64,000 bases of DNA from Lewinellaceae bacterium (GCA_020636375.1 JACJXZ010000009.1:186001-250000), one strand, 5' to 3'; numbered from the stretch's first letter, positions 8,363 through 16,751 are shown. Translations and numbers: made by a program. Notes: generated by a model from the letters alone, not told the origin.

Positions 8363-9716
8363 TTAAAGTGTATTCCGCCTAAAGGATTGGCCCCTCCTGG
8401 GAAGAACCTTTAAATTTATTCGCCAATAGACAGCACTGCCACCGATTGGATTCAAATTGCCAGGCAAGCCTCCGCCAATCCTTTCGTGAAAATCCCCTGC
8501 CCGAATTGCAGCACCGGCTATCTGCAGGCCCTCATCGCGCCCTGGCAAAATGAGGAGGCGAAAGTTGTAGCCATTATCTTTGATCTCTTCCATGGAAACG
8601 CTGTGAGCATACCGCTCAATCGGTTCTTTAGGGCGGTTCCTGTAAGTTTTAACGATCCTCTCAATGTCTTTATCCCGAAGGTGGTTTTGACGTTTTCCTT
8701 TCTTAAAGTTTTCTATTCGGGCCAGGTTGTAGGTGGTGATGTTGTTTTCCTGGCCGTAAATTTTGCCAATGCTTCCGCCGCTTTCTTTGATCCGCTTTCT
8801 GACGTTCAGCAGCAAGGAACCGGAACCACAGGCAAAGTCCAGCACCTTGTTCAGTTTGGGCTTTGGCCCGCTCGTGGGGTCCTGGCAGTCTAATATGACG
8901 ATCCGGGAAAGAATGGTGGAGATCTGCTGAGGGGTGTAAAACTCCCCTGCCTTTTTGCCGGAACCCGCGGCAAACTGGCCAATCAGGTATTCGTAGGCAT
9001 CGCCAAAGGTATCGGTGTCGGTGGAAAAGTCAGCGATGCCCTCGGCAATTTTCTGGATGATGGGGCACAGCTTTTTGTTCCTTTCGGCGGGGGTTTTTCC
9101 CAGCTTCTCGGAGTTTAGGTTGATCTCGGAGAACAACCCCTGAAAGGAATTGTCAAAGGATTCGTTCTCAATGTAGCGAAAGCCTGCCCCCAGGGTAACC
9201 AAAAGCTCGCCATCCTACGGTAGGGGGGATTTCCCGCGGAGTTTCGCTAAGGTTTCGCGAAGTCTCGCTAAGTACACTTACTCCTTTGCGAGACTTTGCG
9301 GCTACCTCTGCGAGACTTTGCGGGAACTCATTCCCAGAAGCAAAGGGCAAGCGCATTTGAAGGCAGTATCCTGCGTGCGCGCCAGTTCGGAAATGTTGCT
9401 GGGGTTTGATCACATAATGCACCTTCCTGCGCATCTGCTTTTCAAACATAGGCACATCTTCCTCATTTTCCGCATACCAGATGGCCAAAGGCGTACGCCC
9501 GCCTGCCAGAGGGGCAGGCTTATCCTCTTCCGCCAGTTCCGGATAATCCGGGCCCAGTTCTTTCTTGGCCGATTCTTCGTAGTTGTGCGATAGGTACCTT
9601 AAAAATAAAAAGGAAAGCATGTAATCGCGGAACGAATCGGCATTCATCGCGCCGCGCAGGTCGTCCGCTATTTTCCAGAGGGTTTTGCCCAGTTGTTGTT
9701 GGTCTTTTTGTGTCAT
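8363..9716 (-). pseudogene. hsdM: Type I restriction-modification methyltransferase subunit, disrupted
   Basis: The N-terminus (9716 downward) matches HsdM: KTLWKIADDLRGAMNADSFR, FLFLRYLSHNYEE and HYVIKP. Near 9405 a small deletion shifts the frame to SNISELARTQD. A 156-bp hairpin element (9217-9372) then interrupts it and introduces a stop. Homology resumes as DGELLVTLGAGFRYIENESF, then AGSGKKAGEFYTPQQIS and the AdoMet motif VLDFACGSGSLLLNVRKR. After TTYNLARIE the sequence jumps to NFKKGKRQNHL. About 125 residues usually present there are missing, including the NPPF catalytic motif. The tail beyond NGYNFRL is unrelated. The product cannot methylate DNA, and no intact hsdS is nearby. Confidence 0.85.
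9217..9372. mobile_element. 156-bp hairpin element inserted in hsdM with 5-bp target duplication
   Basis: The flanks carry ATCCT twice (9212-9216 and 9368-9372). Removing one copy plus the insert restores the HsdM reading ARTQDGELLVTL. Positions 9231-9326 form a long inverted repeat with arms TTCCCGCGGAGTTTCGCTAA... and the complement of ...GAGACTTTGCGGGAA. No transposase is encoded, so it is a MITE- or REPIN-like unit. Confidence 0.8.
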
Positions 9717-9984
9717 TGACTATGAAATTTGTCGTCCCGCCAGTTTTTAGGATTATTGATGATATACTTTGAAATCCTTGTTTGCCGTAGAATCAATATT
9801 CCCGAAAAAACATATACGGCGGTGGGTGCAGATGGTAATAAAATAAAGGGCTGCCCATCCATAATCCCAATTTTGCAAACGGGCAGACGGTATGCGGTAT
9901 GTATTCTGATATTTATCCTTGTCCATTTATATTTTGGTTATACGGAAACAACCCCTGCATCAAGAGACGCAATGCATTGCGTCT
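9717..9984. other. Spacer between hsdM and hsdR remnants
   Basis: An intact locus would carry hsdS and most of hsdR here. I see no homologous sequence except the last hsdR codons near 9985. Confidence 0.5.
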
Positions 9985-10008
9985 CTACGGAAACAACCCC
10001 TGCATCAA
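9941..10008. repeat. Direct repeat flanking a perfect 24-bp palindrome
   Basis: A 23-bp sequence beginning TACGGAAACAACCCCTGCAT occurs at 9941-9963 and 9986-10008. Between and overlapping the copies, 9963-9986 is a perfect palindrome with half-site AGAGACGCAATG. This palindrome type is a widespread bacterial repeat, and here it appears to have inserted with a duplication. Confidence 0.75.
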
Positions 10009-10257
10009 CCCCTTTCCTGTGGTGTGCCAGATATAACCGTTCCCCCGGTTTTGGTGGATGCAATCCACAATGGCCTTCACCGCATAAATCTGATAGGGCC
10101 GCATCACGAGCAGTTTCTGCTCGCTTTCCACCAGCACCATATATTTGCTGATCATCTGCTCAAGCGTTTGCCGGCCGACAATATCCGGCCGATGTGTATA
10201 TTTCAGCTCCGTGAGCTGCTTGATGAGGTTTTCTTCTATTTGGTGTTCCTTGGTCAT
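9985..10257 (-). pseudogene. hsdR: Type I restriction endonuclease R subunit remnant
   Basis: The 90 codons start like HsdR (MTKEHQIEENLIKQLTELKY, HRPDIVGRQTLEQ) and then continue with MISKYMVLVESEQKLL and GNGYIWHTTGKG. In intact HsdR these two blocks are separated by about 200 residues containing the PD-(D/E)XK nuclease core, so an in-frame internal deletion has occurred. The frame ends just after the helicase Walker A region (WHTTG), where the direct-repeat/palindrome structure begins. Both the nuclease and the motor are lost. Confidence 0.85.
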
Positions 10258-10276
10258 TCCGGTCTTCGTTCAATAA

Positions 10277-10438
10277 GAGCATGTTTGGAAGTGGTGCTTT
10301 GGAAGCGAAAATGACTGATTTTGGGTTCTCATAAAGCTCATTTTGGGCTTCATGGCAGCGCTACGGGACCCAAAATAGCTGAAATGAGGTTCCGAAAGCG
10401 GTCATTTACAGCCCAAATGATCACCTCCAAACAAGCTC
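10277..10438. mobile_element. 162-bp MITE with TAA target duplication, related to the IS5-family element at 11183
   Basis: The ends are GAGCATGTTTGGAAGTGG and the complement of CACCTCCAAACAAGCTC, and imperfect pairing extends over about 70 bp per arm. TAA flanks both sides (10274-10276, 10439-10441). The first bases of the ends and the 3-bp TAA duplication match the neighbouring IS (GAGCGTGTTGGG..., TAA), so that transposase type probably moved it. Confidence 0.7.
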
Positions 10439-10717
10439 TAAGATATGAAATGTTCGGTGGATTGTGGTGGAAATGTTTATTGTATTCCGGGGGGGGGTGA
10501 AGGGCGATGGGTGTGAGGGTATGCTTTGGTTTTTCGCCGTTGCTCCTTCGGGGGGGCATGGTGTTCGCCGGCTTTCCGGGGATATCGACGGGTTTTCGCC
10601 TGCCGTAGTGGGTTCAGCCTGTCGGCGGGGCAGGCTGTTCAATCCAGCACATTCGGTGCGGGACTGAAATAGCCAGTTGCACCAGACTATTCAGCCTTTA
10701 TTATTTCACACTGTTTT
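10439..10717. other. Intergenic region with GC-rich repeats
   Basis: It holds G-tract sequence (10490-10500, 10546-10556), the fragment CCTGTCGGCGGGGCAGGCTG, and the hairpin repeat at 10636-10705. No gene is visible. Confidence 0.5.
10636..10705. repeat. Double-hairpin repeat 3' of a minus-strand gene (family F6)
   Basis: This 70-bp sequence shares GACTGAAATAGCCAGTTGCA and TATTCAGCCTTTATTATT with 14103-14171. It folds as one hairpin (GGCTGAATAG pairing with CTATTTCAG, loop GTTGCACCA) plus a second GC-rich stem. Both copies lie immediately downstream of AT-rich minus-strand genes. It may be a terminator, a REP element or a recombination site. Confidence 0.65.
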
Positions 10718-11182
10718 TTACCTTACTTCAATTACTTCGACTTTTAATTGGTTCGCTATTGGTATTAGCTCTTTGGGGATTTCACCTTCCAATGCTAAAA
10801 CACATCTGTATTCTGGTTCTATACCTTCAATTATTTGTTCAGCTTTCAAAAGAGATTGATATTTGATTACTTGAAAAATTCCTCTTAGAACATCTTCTGG
10901 ACTTGATTTTTTTGATTTCACTTCAATCCCAATCCAATTAAATTTGCCTTTGAATAGAACATCAATCTTATCTTTTGACAAAAATTCATATTCTGTATAT
11001 CTTTCAATGATTTTGAGCTTGATTTTTACTAATTCCGGATTATTGAAAATTCTTTCTTTAAATGCTTTATGCTCTGCCCCTTCTCTGTCTGAACCTTGAT
11101 ATTTTTTCTTTCTTAATTTTCGGACAATTTTCTTTGTTTTTGGTTCAATCCATTCAACTGGTTTTAAATCTAACTCTTCTAA

Positions 11183-12048
11183 GAGCGTGTTGGGAAATTT
11201 TATATTGCATCAAAGTCGATTCTCCGAATAACCATTGAGATATTGGCCAAATACAAGAACGATTGGGCGCTTTCAGGGGTATGTTCATAGTCCATTACCA
11301 CCCTTCGGAAGTGATTTAGCCATGCAAACGTCCTTTCAACAACCCATCTTTTGGCTTCAACGACAAATCCTTTTTGTCCATCTTTTCGATCAGGGACTTC
11401 GAATGCTATGCCAAGGCCTTCAACTGCTTCGCCAAAAGTTTTCCTGTAAGATTTGTCGCCCATGATCTTTTCCAGCCTCCTCATTACTGATTTTAGGTTC
11501 TCAAGCAACGGAAGCCCGCCTGGGCTGTCATGGATATTGGCTGCGTGAACTTTTGTTTTCCATATACGCCCCAATACATCGACAAGGATTTGCCTCTTGC
11601 GGCCATTAATCTTTTTGTTGCCGTCAATACCTCTATGCTCGAAGATCATCGGCGCCAACTTAACACTCTGAGAATCAACCAGCCCTAAGCTAGGCGTGGG
11701 CTCTTTGCCGCATTGGATTCGTTCAAGTATATTCAAGGTTATGCTCATTTTTTCGAACGTGCCTTGCTTTTTCCATTTATCAAAGTAGTAATAGACAGCC
11801 TGCCAATCAGGGAAGCTGCTATCCAGGTTTCTCCATTGTGCTCCGGTTCGGGTGATCCATAAAATAGCATCACATACATCACGCAAGTTAATTTCGCGTT
11901 TTCTTTTCCAATTAAAGAAGTGTTTTATAACTTCCCATTGGTCATCGGTAAGCGGATTGAATTTTCGCTGCATATCTTGTTGTTTTGGTCGACCACAAGA
12001 TACGCCGATGACCATTTTTTCATAACTTCAAAATTTCCCAACACGCTC
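11183..12048 (-). mobile_element. IS5-family insertion sequence (IS1031-like), 866 bp
   Basis: Perfect 19-bp terminal inverted repeats GAGCGTGTTGGGAAATTTT lie at 11183-11201 and 12030-12048, flanked by direct TAA repeats (11180-11182, 12049-12051). A 3-bp TNA duplication and one DDE transposase frame fit the IS1031-type branch of IS5. Perfect ends and an intact frame suggest recent insertion. Confidence 0.92.
11200..12015 (-). CDS. IS5-family DDE transposase
   Basis: The 271-residue transposase spans nearly the whole element. Its N-terminus (MQRKFNPLTDDQWEVIKHFF...AILWITRTGAQWRNLD) is the DUF4096-type DNA-binding region of IS5 transposases. The catalytic triad is visible as D in LVDSQSVKLAP, D in KIMGDKSYRK and E in RWVVERTFAWL, followed by the usual ...YLANISMVIRRI end. 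Translation could begin at 12015 or at the internal Met at 11973, where family similarity starts. It catalyses cut-and-paste movement of the surrounding element and may also act on the 162-bp MITE nearby. The gene appears intact. Confidence 0.92.
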   Translation of the reverse strand: MVIGVSCGRPKQQDMQRKFNPLTDDQWEVIKHFFNWKRKREINLRDVCDAILWITRTGAQWRNLDSSFPDWQAVYYYFDKWKKQGTFEKMSITLNILERIQCGKEPTPSLGLVDSQSVKLAPMIFEHRGIDGNKKINGRKRQILVDVLGRIWKTKVHAANIHDSPGGLPLLENLKSVMRRLEKIMGDKSYRKTFGEAVEGLGIAFEVPDRKDGQKGFVVEAKRWVVERTFAWLNHFRRVVMDYEHTPESAQSFLYLANISMVIRRIDFDAI

Positions 12049-12432
12049 TAATACCTCTTCCCAATGTGGATAGATAAAAATCTCACTTAAGACCATATTG
12101 ATTATTTCTTCTCTCTTTGACTTGCTGGCTTTTTGATATTCATCTACATTGGATAAAAACCCAACGAAGCCTTCTCCAGGTAATCCTCTATTTTTATTAA
12201 TTACTATACATTGGATTGGTGGTATTTCTTCTTCCCAATCATCAGCAATTGTATTAATTGATTCACCAATCGCACCAAGAACATAATTTAAATTTCTTGG
12301 ATTTGGAATTCCAACCTCTTTTGCTAAATCCGAATAGTAAATTTTTTGCCCAATTTGTGCTTGCCTTACTAAAATTGGAAACACTTTTCTTGCTCTTTGA
12401 ATGTAAAGTTTATCTGATTTCAGGTATTGCAT

Positions 12433-12848
12433 TTCTTTTTTCTTAATGGAGTGGAACGGCAGACTGTGAAAAAACCCACCACCCAATTCACAAAAAAATC
12501 CCTTCACGCCGCCCTCTTGGCCCACAGCGCGCCGTGCCGCCAGTTGCTGTCAGCCTTACAGAGATCCCACCTTCCAGTTCAGCCGAAAACGGAAAATGCC
12601 AAAAATCGGAACAAAAACACAGCTCAGCTACACGCTATACAGCCCTTCTACAGGAATCGCTTCCTCAATCTTCCTCAACCGGCCTGCACGCTTAAAAAAC
12701 AGGCTTCACTTAAATACCCATAATGCCTCGGTGCTCGCGAGGAAAGGCTGTTCAACACAGCGCCAACGCTATGGCCCTAGCTGAGCTCCGCCTCGCTTTG
12801 GCGCTTTATTATTGTTGGCTGTGTTCTTTTTCTTCTTTCTATTTTTTC
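12433..12848. other. Intergenic region with an inverted-repeat element
   Basis: No gene is visible. Positions 12748-12831 form an imperfect palindrome: AACACAGCGCCAACGCTATG at one end and ATTATTGTTGGCTGTGTT at the other. It lies just 3' of the gene at 12849-13415. The TTGAACAGCC flank and AATAATAAAG motif are shared with the F6 repeats. Confidence 0.5.
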
Positions 12849-13415
12849 TTATGAATGAAAATATGTCACATCAGTAAATTGGAAGGAGACGACGCAATTG
12901 CCACAATCAAGTGTGAAAGATGTTGGGAATTTTTCTCCTGGTCGGTATGGGGTGAAATTTATTCCTCCCATGAAATCATCTGTTGAAAGCCCGTCGTCAT
13001 AATCGTAAACACTAATTGAATAAGTAGCCGTCGGGTCGCTGAATTCAAAATTGGACGACCACGTGTAGTTCCCAGTTAAATCTTCGACAAATCCACTTTC
13101 GTATTCGGAAGTATTATTCCGACTTATTACGATATAAACATCGGGGCCGTCAAAAATATCCCATCCTGCCCCACTTGTAGTTGTCGGAGGGAAAGTGGTG
13201 ATTTTTATGTTACCGACTTTCATTTTGATTGGCACTTTTTCTTGGCTGCAATCAGAACCAGTCCATTGAAGGGGACAATTGCAGTCTCCATTGACGCAAT
13301 TTCCCCCATTCAGACAAATTACTCCTTGGCAAAGGTCGGCTTGTGTAGTTTCTTTCTTGCAGTTTGAAAAAAATACGGCAAGAAGTAAAATCAGAGTGTA
13401 ATTGATTTTTTTCAT
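12849..13415 (-). CDS. Lipoprotein with an EGF-like domain
   Basis: The 188-residue product has a lipoprotein signal (MKKINYTLILLLAVFFSNCK, lipobox Cys at residue 19). One EGF-like module follows (residues 29-57, CQGVICLNGGNCVNGDCNCP...GSDC) with six cysteines. The rest is a C2-like beta domain (about 65-185: VKVGNIKITTFPP..., DVYIVISRN, SISVYDYDDG, DDFMGGINF), with acidic loops that could bind calcium. It is probably tethered to the outer membrane. Related Bacteroidota proteins combine the same two modules, but the role is unknown. It is AT-rich and part of a run of cassette-like minus-strand genes. Confidence 0.75.
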   Translation of the reverse strand: MKKINYTLILLLAVFFSNCKKETTQADLCQGVICLNGGNCVNGDCNCPLQWTGSDCSQEKVPIKMKVGNIKITTFPPTTTSGAGWDIFDGPDVYIVISRNNTSEYESGFVEDLTGNYTWSSNFEFSDPTATYSISVYDYDDGLSTDDFMGGINFTPYRPGEKFPTSFTLDCGNCVVSFQFTDVTYFHS

Positions 13416-14193
13416 TTTTATAAAATTAGGTTATTGATTTAGATTAAATTATGCTTTTCCTGTTTCATTTTTTATTTTCATAGCCACCAACTCAAAGGAA
13501 TGTTTGCGCCCCCACCCCGAACGCCAAGCCTCTCAAACCGGCCCGCGCAGACATTTCAGTTGGACAAAACCAGCCTGCCCCGCTGTCCGGTTACTTTTGG
13601 GGAAACGTGCCTGCTTTCCTCCGGATTTAAAATGCTTGTAAAATATGCTTTTTCCCCTACCCTGTCAAAATTTTGGCTTCTTGGGTTGCTTCCAAAAACC
13701 AGGCGGCTCCATCTTACTGCCCGGTGCCACAGGGTAAGCATAGACGGCTCGGCACCAACCAGCATGTTTAGGGGGGAGCTGGAGTACCGGCCGGAGCGCG
13801 CTGTGGCCGGATGATTACCATTGGCTGGAGGCTAATAAAGCCCCCCTGCACACCTCATGCCTCTTTTCTATAACTGATCCCGTTTGGCAGCACGCCTCTG
13901 CCATGGCTTTGCAATGTCTAGCGGCAGGAATTTAGGCCTGAAAAACGCCTTTTGGCCTCGTATCTCCCGGGCCTATCTGTATGCAAAGAACTTTTTCAGC
14001 GCTCTCTTTCAACTCCTCCCCCCGACGCCGGGGCTGGCAGTGCCCCTAATCTTAAAATGAAACCCCATAAGAGAGGACGCTGCTTACTCTTGGCTTCGCT
14101 TCGTTCAATCCCGCGCATTCAGCGCGGGACTGAAATAGCCAGTTGCACCAGGCTATTCAGCCTTTATTATTCTGGGTAGTTTTGATTTTTCCT
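13416..14193. other. Large intergenic region, no gene recognised
   Basis: The nearly 780 bp here contain GC-rich sequence without a convincing coding frame and then the F6 hairpin repeat at 14103-14171. The high GC content contrasts with the AT-rich genes on either side. Confidence 0.5.
14103..14171. repeat. Double-hairpin repeat 3' of a minus-strand gene (family F6, second copy)
   Basis: It is nearly identical to 10636-10705. The GC-rich stem is clearer here (CCCGCGCATTCAGCGCGGG), followed by the CTGAAATAGCC / GGCTATTCAG hairpin. The 3' end of the gene at 14194 is only 22 bp away. Confidence 0.7.
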
Positions 14194-14715
14194 TTATAAG
14201 TATCTCGCTTTTTGGCGATTCTCTGCTTCTGAATATGCTCTTTTATATTCTTTAGAATCATAAATTTCACCCCATAACTCATTAAAAATATTTGAACAAT
14301 CATGGGTCGATAAATATATTGGGGACCCATTTTTTAATTTTGGTATTTCTTTACTTTTATAAAGGGATGACGTTTTTACACCAGGGAAACTGGCACTAAC
14401 TGAAAAATGATGCGAATCACTATTAACAGTTGCTTTTCCATTGAACCGACTAACAGAATAATAGTAGGAAACCTTACCTAGAGTTTTATAAGTAGTGGAG
14501 GTCCCAACCTGAATATAGCTTTGGATTTTCCTAGAAAAAGAAACTGAGTCTTTTGAAATGAATTCCTTTTTAAAATCACTTCTTTTTAGAGCTGAAATAA
14601 CATTTTCAAATTTAATCTTAGTTTCTCGCTTTTCTGTAATATTGTCTCTTATTGGCTTGATAAAGAAAAACCAATAGAAAAAAGGAGCCGCAAGAATACA
14701 TAAAAAAACTGCCAT
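14194..14715 (-). CDS. Membrane-anchored hypothetical protein
   Basis: The 173-residue AT-rich gene product has an N-terminal hydrophobic helix (residues 2-20, AVFLCILAAPFFYWFFFIKP) that should anchor it. The remaining soluble part is rich in Ser, Lys and Tyr, with beta-like stretches (KTLGKVSYYYSVSRFNGKATV, HHFSVSASFPGV). I recognise no family. Codon use and base composition differ sharply from the GC-rich backbone, so it is probably acquired. No partner gene is evident. An F6 repeat lies just 3'. Confidence 0.6.
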   Translation of the reverse strand: MAVFLCILAAPFFYWFFFIKPIRDNITEKRETKIKFENVISALKRSDFKKEFISKDSVSFSRKIQSYIQVGTSTTYKTLGKVSYYYSVSRFNGKATVNSDSHHFSVSASFPGVKTSSLYKSKEIPKLKNGSPIYLSTHDCSNIFNELWGEIYDSKEYKRAYSEAENRQKARYL

Positions 14716-15128
14716 AATTTATCTAGGATTTTTTAGGGCTTCTCGGGCTATGAATCAGAATAGATTTTAATTCTTTAGTAGACAGAATTTAATTTACACC
14801 TCCCAAGAAATCCTAATAGTCAATTATTTAAATACAAAAACAGCAAATATGAATTAATGATTTGTTTCCAACAAGGGATACTGAAATAATTTTCAAATAA
14901 TAATTCATAAGGGATTAACTTTTGATGTTTATAAAGAATTTCAAAATTGAAGTATCATCAAATTCATTTATTTTAGGTTCGTTTTTGAATTACCCAGAAA
15001 CGTTCAGCACATATGCCGTAGCCGACGAATAGACCCTATGGAATATCTGCCCTGTTGCCTGCTGGCTTTTCTACTTTTAATTTTTTCCATCTCAAACTGT
15101 TATTGTGTATTTGCATACACGAAATCCA
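14716..15128. other. AT-rich intergenic region
   Basis: No coding signal is visible. A small hairpin (GTGTAT, loop, ATACAC near 15105-15120) lies close to the 3' end of the next gene and could terminate its transcript. Confidence 0.45.
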
Positions 15129-15872
15129 CTAGATGCTTTCTAATTCTTCTTCAAACTCATCAATCCACTTGATAACATCTACATTTATCATCAGTTGCTC
15201 AACAAAATCAATGTGTTTTTTTAAATTGTCTCCTTCAATTCTCTTTCCATCTTCTTCTATTAACCGATTTTTTATATATCTAATTGAATTGGCAACTGCT
15301 CCAAGATTCATAATTTGCATAACTTTTTCATGAAGGCTTAGGTACAATTTATTCAAATTAACAATATCCATTACACCTAAAAACCCAAGACGTTCTTTTA
15401 TTTTTGCAAAATCGGATACTCCCCAATGATAACGATCAATTTTGTTTCGATATGTCCCATGCTCCACATTATCTAGTTTATAATATTTTACTTGGTCGTT
15501 ATCAAAATTAGGTGATCTAATAAAATACTCCGTGTTTTCAATAAATTTTTTATACGTCGTATATCCAGCAATTAATGAAAAAAGCGTCGCAATTGATGCT
15601 CTTTTATTATTAATGATTGATTCTTTGAAAAGATTGTAATTTTTTTCTGTCCAACAATTACCTTTCCATTTTACCTCTTGAAGAAAACCATTTACTGAAC
15701 CTTCCTTTAAATTTGAGTCAATATAGATAAAGTTATGTCCTGAAAAGTTAGCGTCAGATATATCTGCTTTTAGAAGTAATCGCTCCAATACGAAATGTCC
15801 AGCTTCATGAAAACCTAATTCGTTTTGAATTTCAGCTTTATTCTCCCATTCTTTTTTAATTGTAGAGCTCAT
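15129..15872 (-). CDS. Putative metallopeptidase-like protein with HEAGH motif
   Basis: The 247-residue protein, without signal peptide or membrane helix, contains GFHEAGHFVLERLL at about residues 20-33. HExxH is the zinc-binding motif, and the HEAGH form is typical of the FtsH (M41) peptidase domain and its stand-alone relatives. No AAA ATPase domain is present. A following helical region (ATLFSLIAGYTTYKKF) occupies the place where M41 proteins carry further active-site helices, but I cannot point to the third metal ligand. The rest is helical and charged. Function and target are unknown. It is AT-rich and acquired-looking. A mobile-element or defence cargo protein is possible. Confidence 0.55.
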   Translation of the reverse strand: MSSTIKKEWENKAEIQNELGFHEAGHFVLERLLLKADISDANFSGHNFIYIDSNLKEGSVNGFLQEVKWKGNCWTEKNYNLFKESIINNKRASIATLFSLIAGYTTYKKFIENTEYFIRSPNFDNDQVKYYKLDNVEHGTYRNKIDRYHWGVSDFAKIKERLGFLGVMDIVNLNKLYLSLHEKVMQIMNLGAVANSIRYIKNRLIEEDGKRIEGDNLKKHIDFVEQLMINVDVIKWIDEFEEELESI

Positions 15873-16248
15873 CGAATTTGATTAATTATCTTCATCCCAA
15901 AATGTCCATTCCTTTTCTGATTTCCCGCTTCCTCCTCCCAACTGCGCGCTATTCAGCAACCACAAATCCCCAAGCCCCCCTATTCCTCTGCGGGCACCCC
16001 GTCCATGGTCCGCAGGGCTTCCTGCGCAGGTCGAGGTTGTTGAGGAGGGCCATAGCGCGTTGTATTTACAAGCCGGCCACTATAAGTCAGTGCCTAATAG
16101 CAGCCTTCGCTCCTGGCTTGCGCCTCGTCCGCCGCCATGCTCTTACGCTGTAGCAGCTTTGGCGCAAGCCTAAGGCTTTGTCCGAGCGTCTGCGCCAGAG
16201 GCCTCGACGCTGGAGCTTCCGCGGCACGCGGACGGCAGCCGGAGAAAA
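15873..16248. other. Intergenic region of degraded sequence
   Basis: No intact gene is visible. Sequences such as TTGTATTTACAAGCCGGCCA (about 16058) and TGCGCGCTATTCAGCAACCA (about 15945) look like fragments of intergenic repeats typical of mobile regions. Confidence 0.4.
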
Positions 16249-16620
16249 TCACGCGCTGACAGCACACCAATGTTCTACGGGAAAAACCAGGGAAGGTTGC
16301 GATCCCCTCCCCAATAAAGCTTTCACCCTCACCCACAACACCCCCCCCCAATCAATCCTCACCCGAAACCCCGCCCCCTCCGAATGCCCGAGCACCCCAC
16401 GGTGCTGCAGCCGCCCGACGATCATCGCCGGGTGCGTCCCGAAGCGCCGGGCATAGTCCGGGGTGATAGCGCTCTTGCCGTTCAGCACTTCGGATATGGT
16501 TTTTATCGGCTTATTACACCGCACGGCAAATTCCTTGGGCGACATGTGCAGTTCTTCCAGCTTTCCCCGCAGGCCTTCGCCGGGATGGGGCACCGCCTAT
16601 GGGTAATATTCGTTCTTCAT
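16249..16620 (-). pseudogene. HigA-family antitoxin remnant
   Basis: From the Met at 16620 the frame reads MKNEYYP, then a stop codon, then AVPHPGEGLRGKLEELHMSPKEFAVRCNKPIKTISEVLNGKSAITPDYARRF. This is the HTH domain of HigA/VapI-type antitoxins (HPGE..L.E.L...G.S.KEFA...GK...TIS..LNGK..ITP). The early stop and loss of similarity after ITPDYARR show that the gene is dead. No HigB toxin is recognisable next to it. The F2 element at 16624-16751 lies directly upstream and separates it from the YhcG fragment. Confidence 0.7.
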
Positions 16621-16623
16621 GGT

Positions 16624-16751
16624 GGGCTACCCGTCTGAGGGCTTCGGCGTGAGTTCGGCCGAACGCTGGACAGCGGAAAGGGGAAAGCCGAGCGGAGTCG
16701 AGGCCGAGCGTGTGCAGGAGGCATGGAGTGTCCAACATCAGACGAGTAGCC
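16624..16751. mobile_element. MITE of the CTACCCGTCT family (F2, copy 1)
   Basis: The ends are GGGCTACCCGTCTGA and the complement of GTCCAACATCAGACGAGTAGCC. The same ends bound elements at 20483-20607 and 28865-28988. This copy carries an extra 25-30 bp between CCCGTCT and AACGCTGGACAGC. It separates and truncates two gene remnants. Confidence 0.6.

Larger units (their letters stand above)
10718..12432 (-). pseudogene. PD-(D/E)XK nuclease gene interrupted by an insertion sequence
   Basis: Removing the IS (11183-12048) and one TAA duplication rejoins a continuous 281-codon frame: PHWEEVLE from the upstream half runs into ELDLKPVEW of the downstream half. Start 12432 (MQYLKSDKLYIQRARKVFPI) is followed by a winged-helix-like region (YYSDLAKEVGIPNPRNLNYV, resembling alkyltransferase-like DNA-binding folds). 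The C-terminal half has a PD-(D/E)XK core: SKDKIDVLFKG (Asp), GIEVKSKKS (Glu-x-Lys) and GIFQVIKYQ. An intact product would probably cut or sense DNA. Composition is much more AT-rich than the backbone, indicating acquisition. The upstream fragment alone keeps only the N-terminal domain. Confidence 0.75.

Noticed and set aside
8486..8893. Plus-strand frame starting MKIPCPNCSTGYLQ that looks like a zinc ribbon
   Set aside because: It runs antisense through recognisable HsdM codons; the CxxC start is probably chance or comes from unrelated DNA beyond the HsdM break.
12748..14171. Integron attC sites forming a gene-cassette array
   Set aside because: Inverted-repeat structures are 3' of genes, but canonical GTTRRRY/RYYYAAC ends and an integrase are missing; kept only as an open question in the findings.
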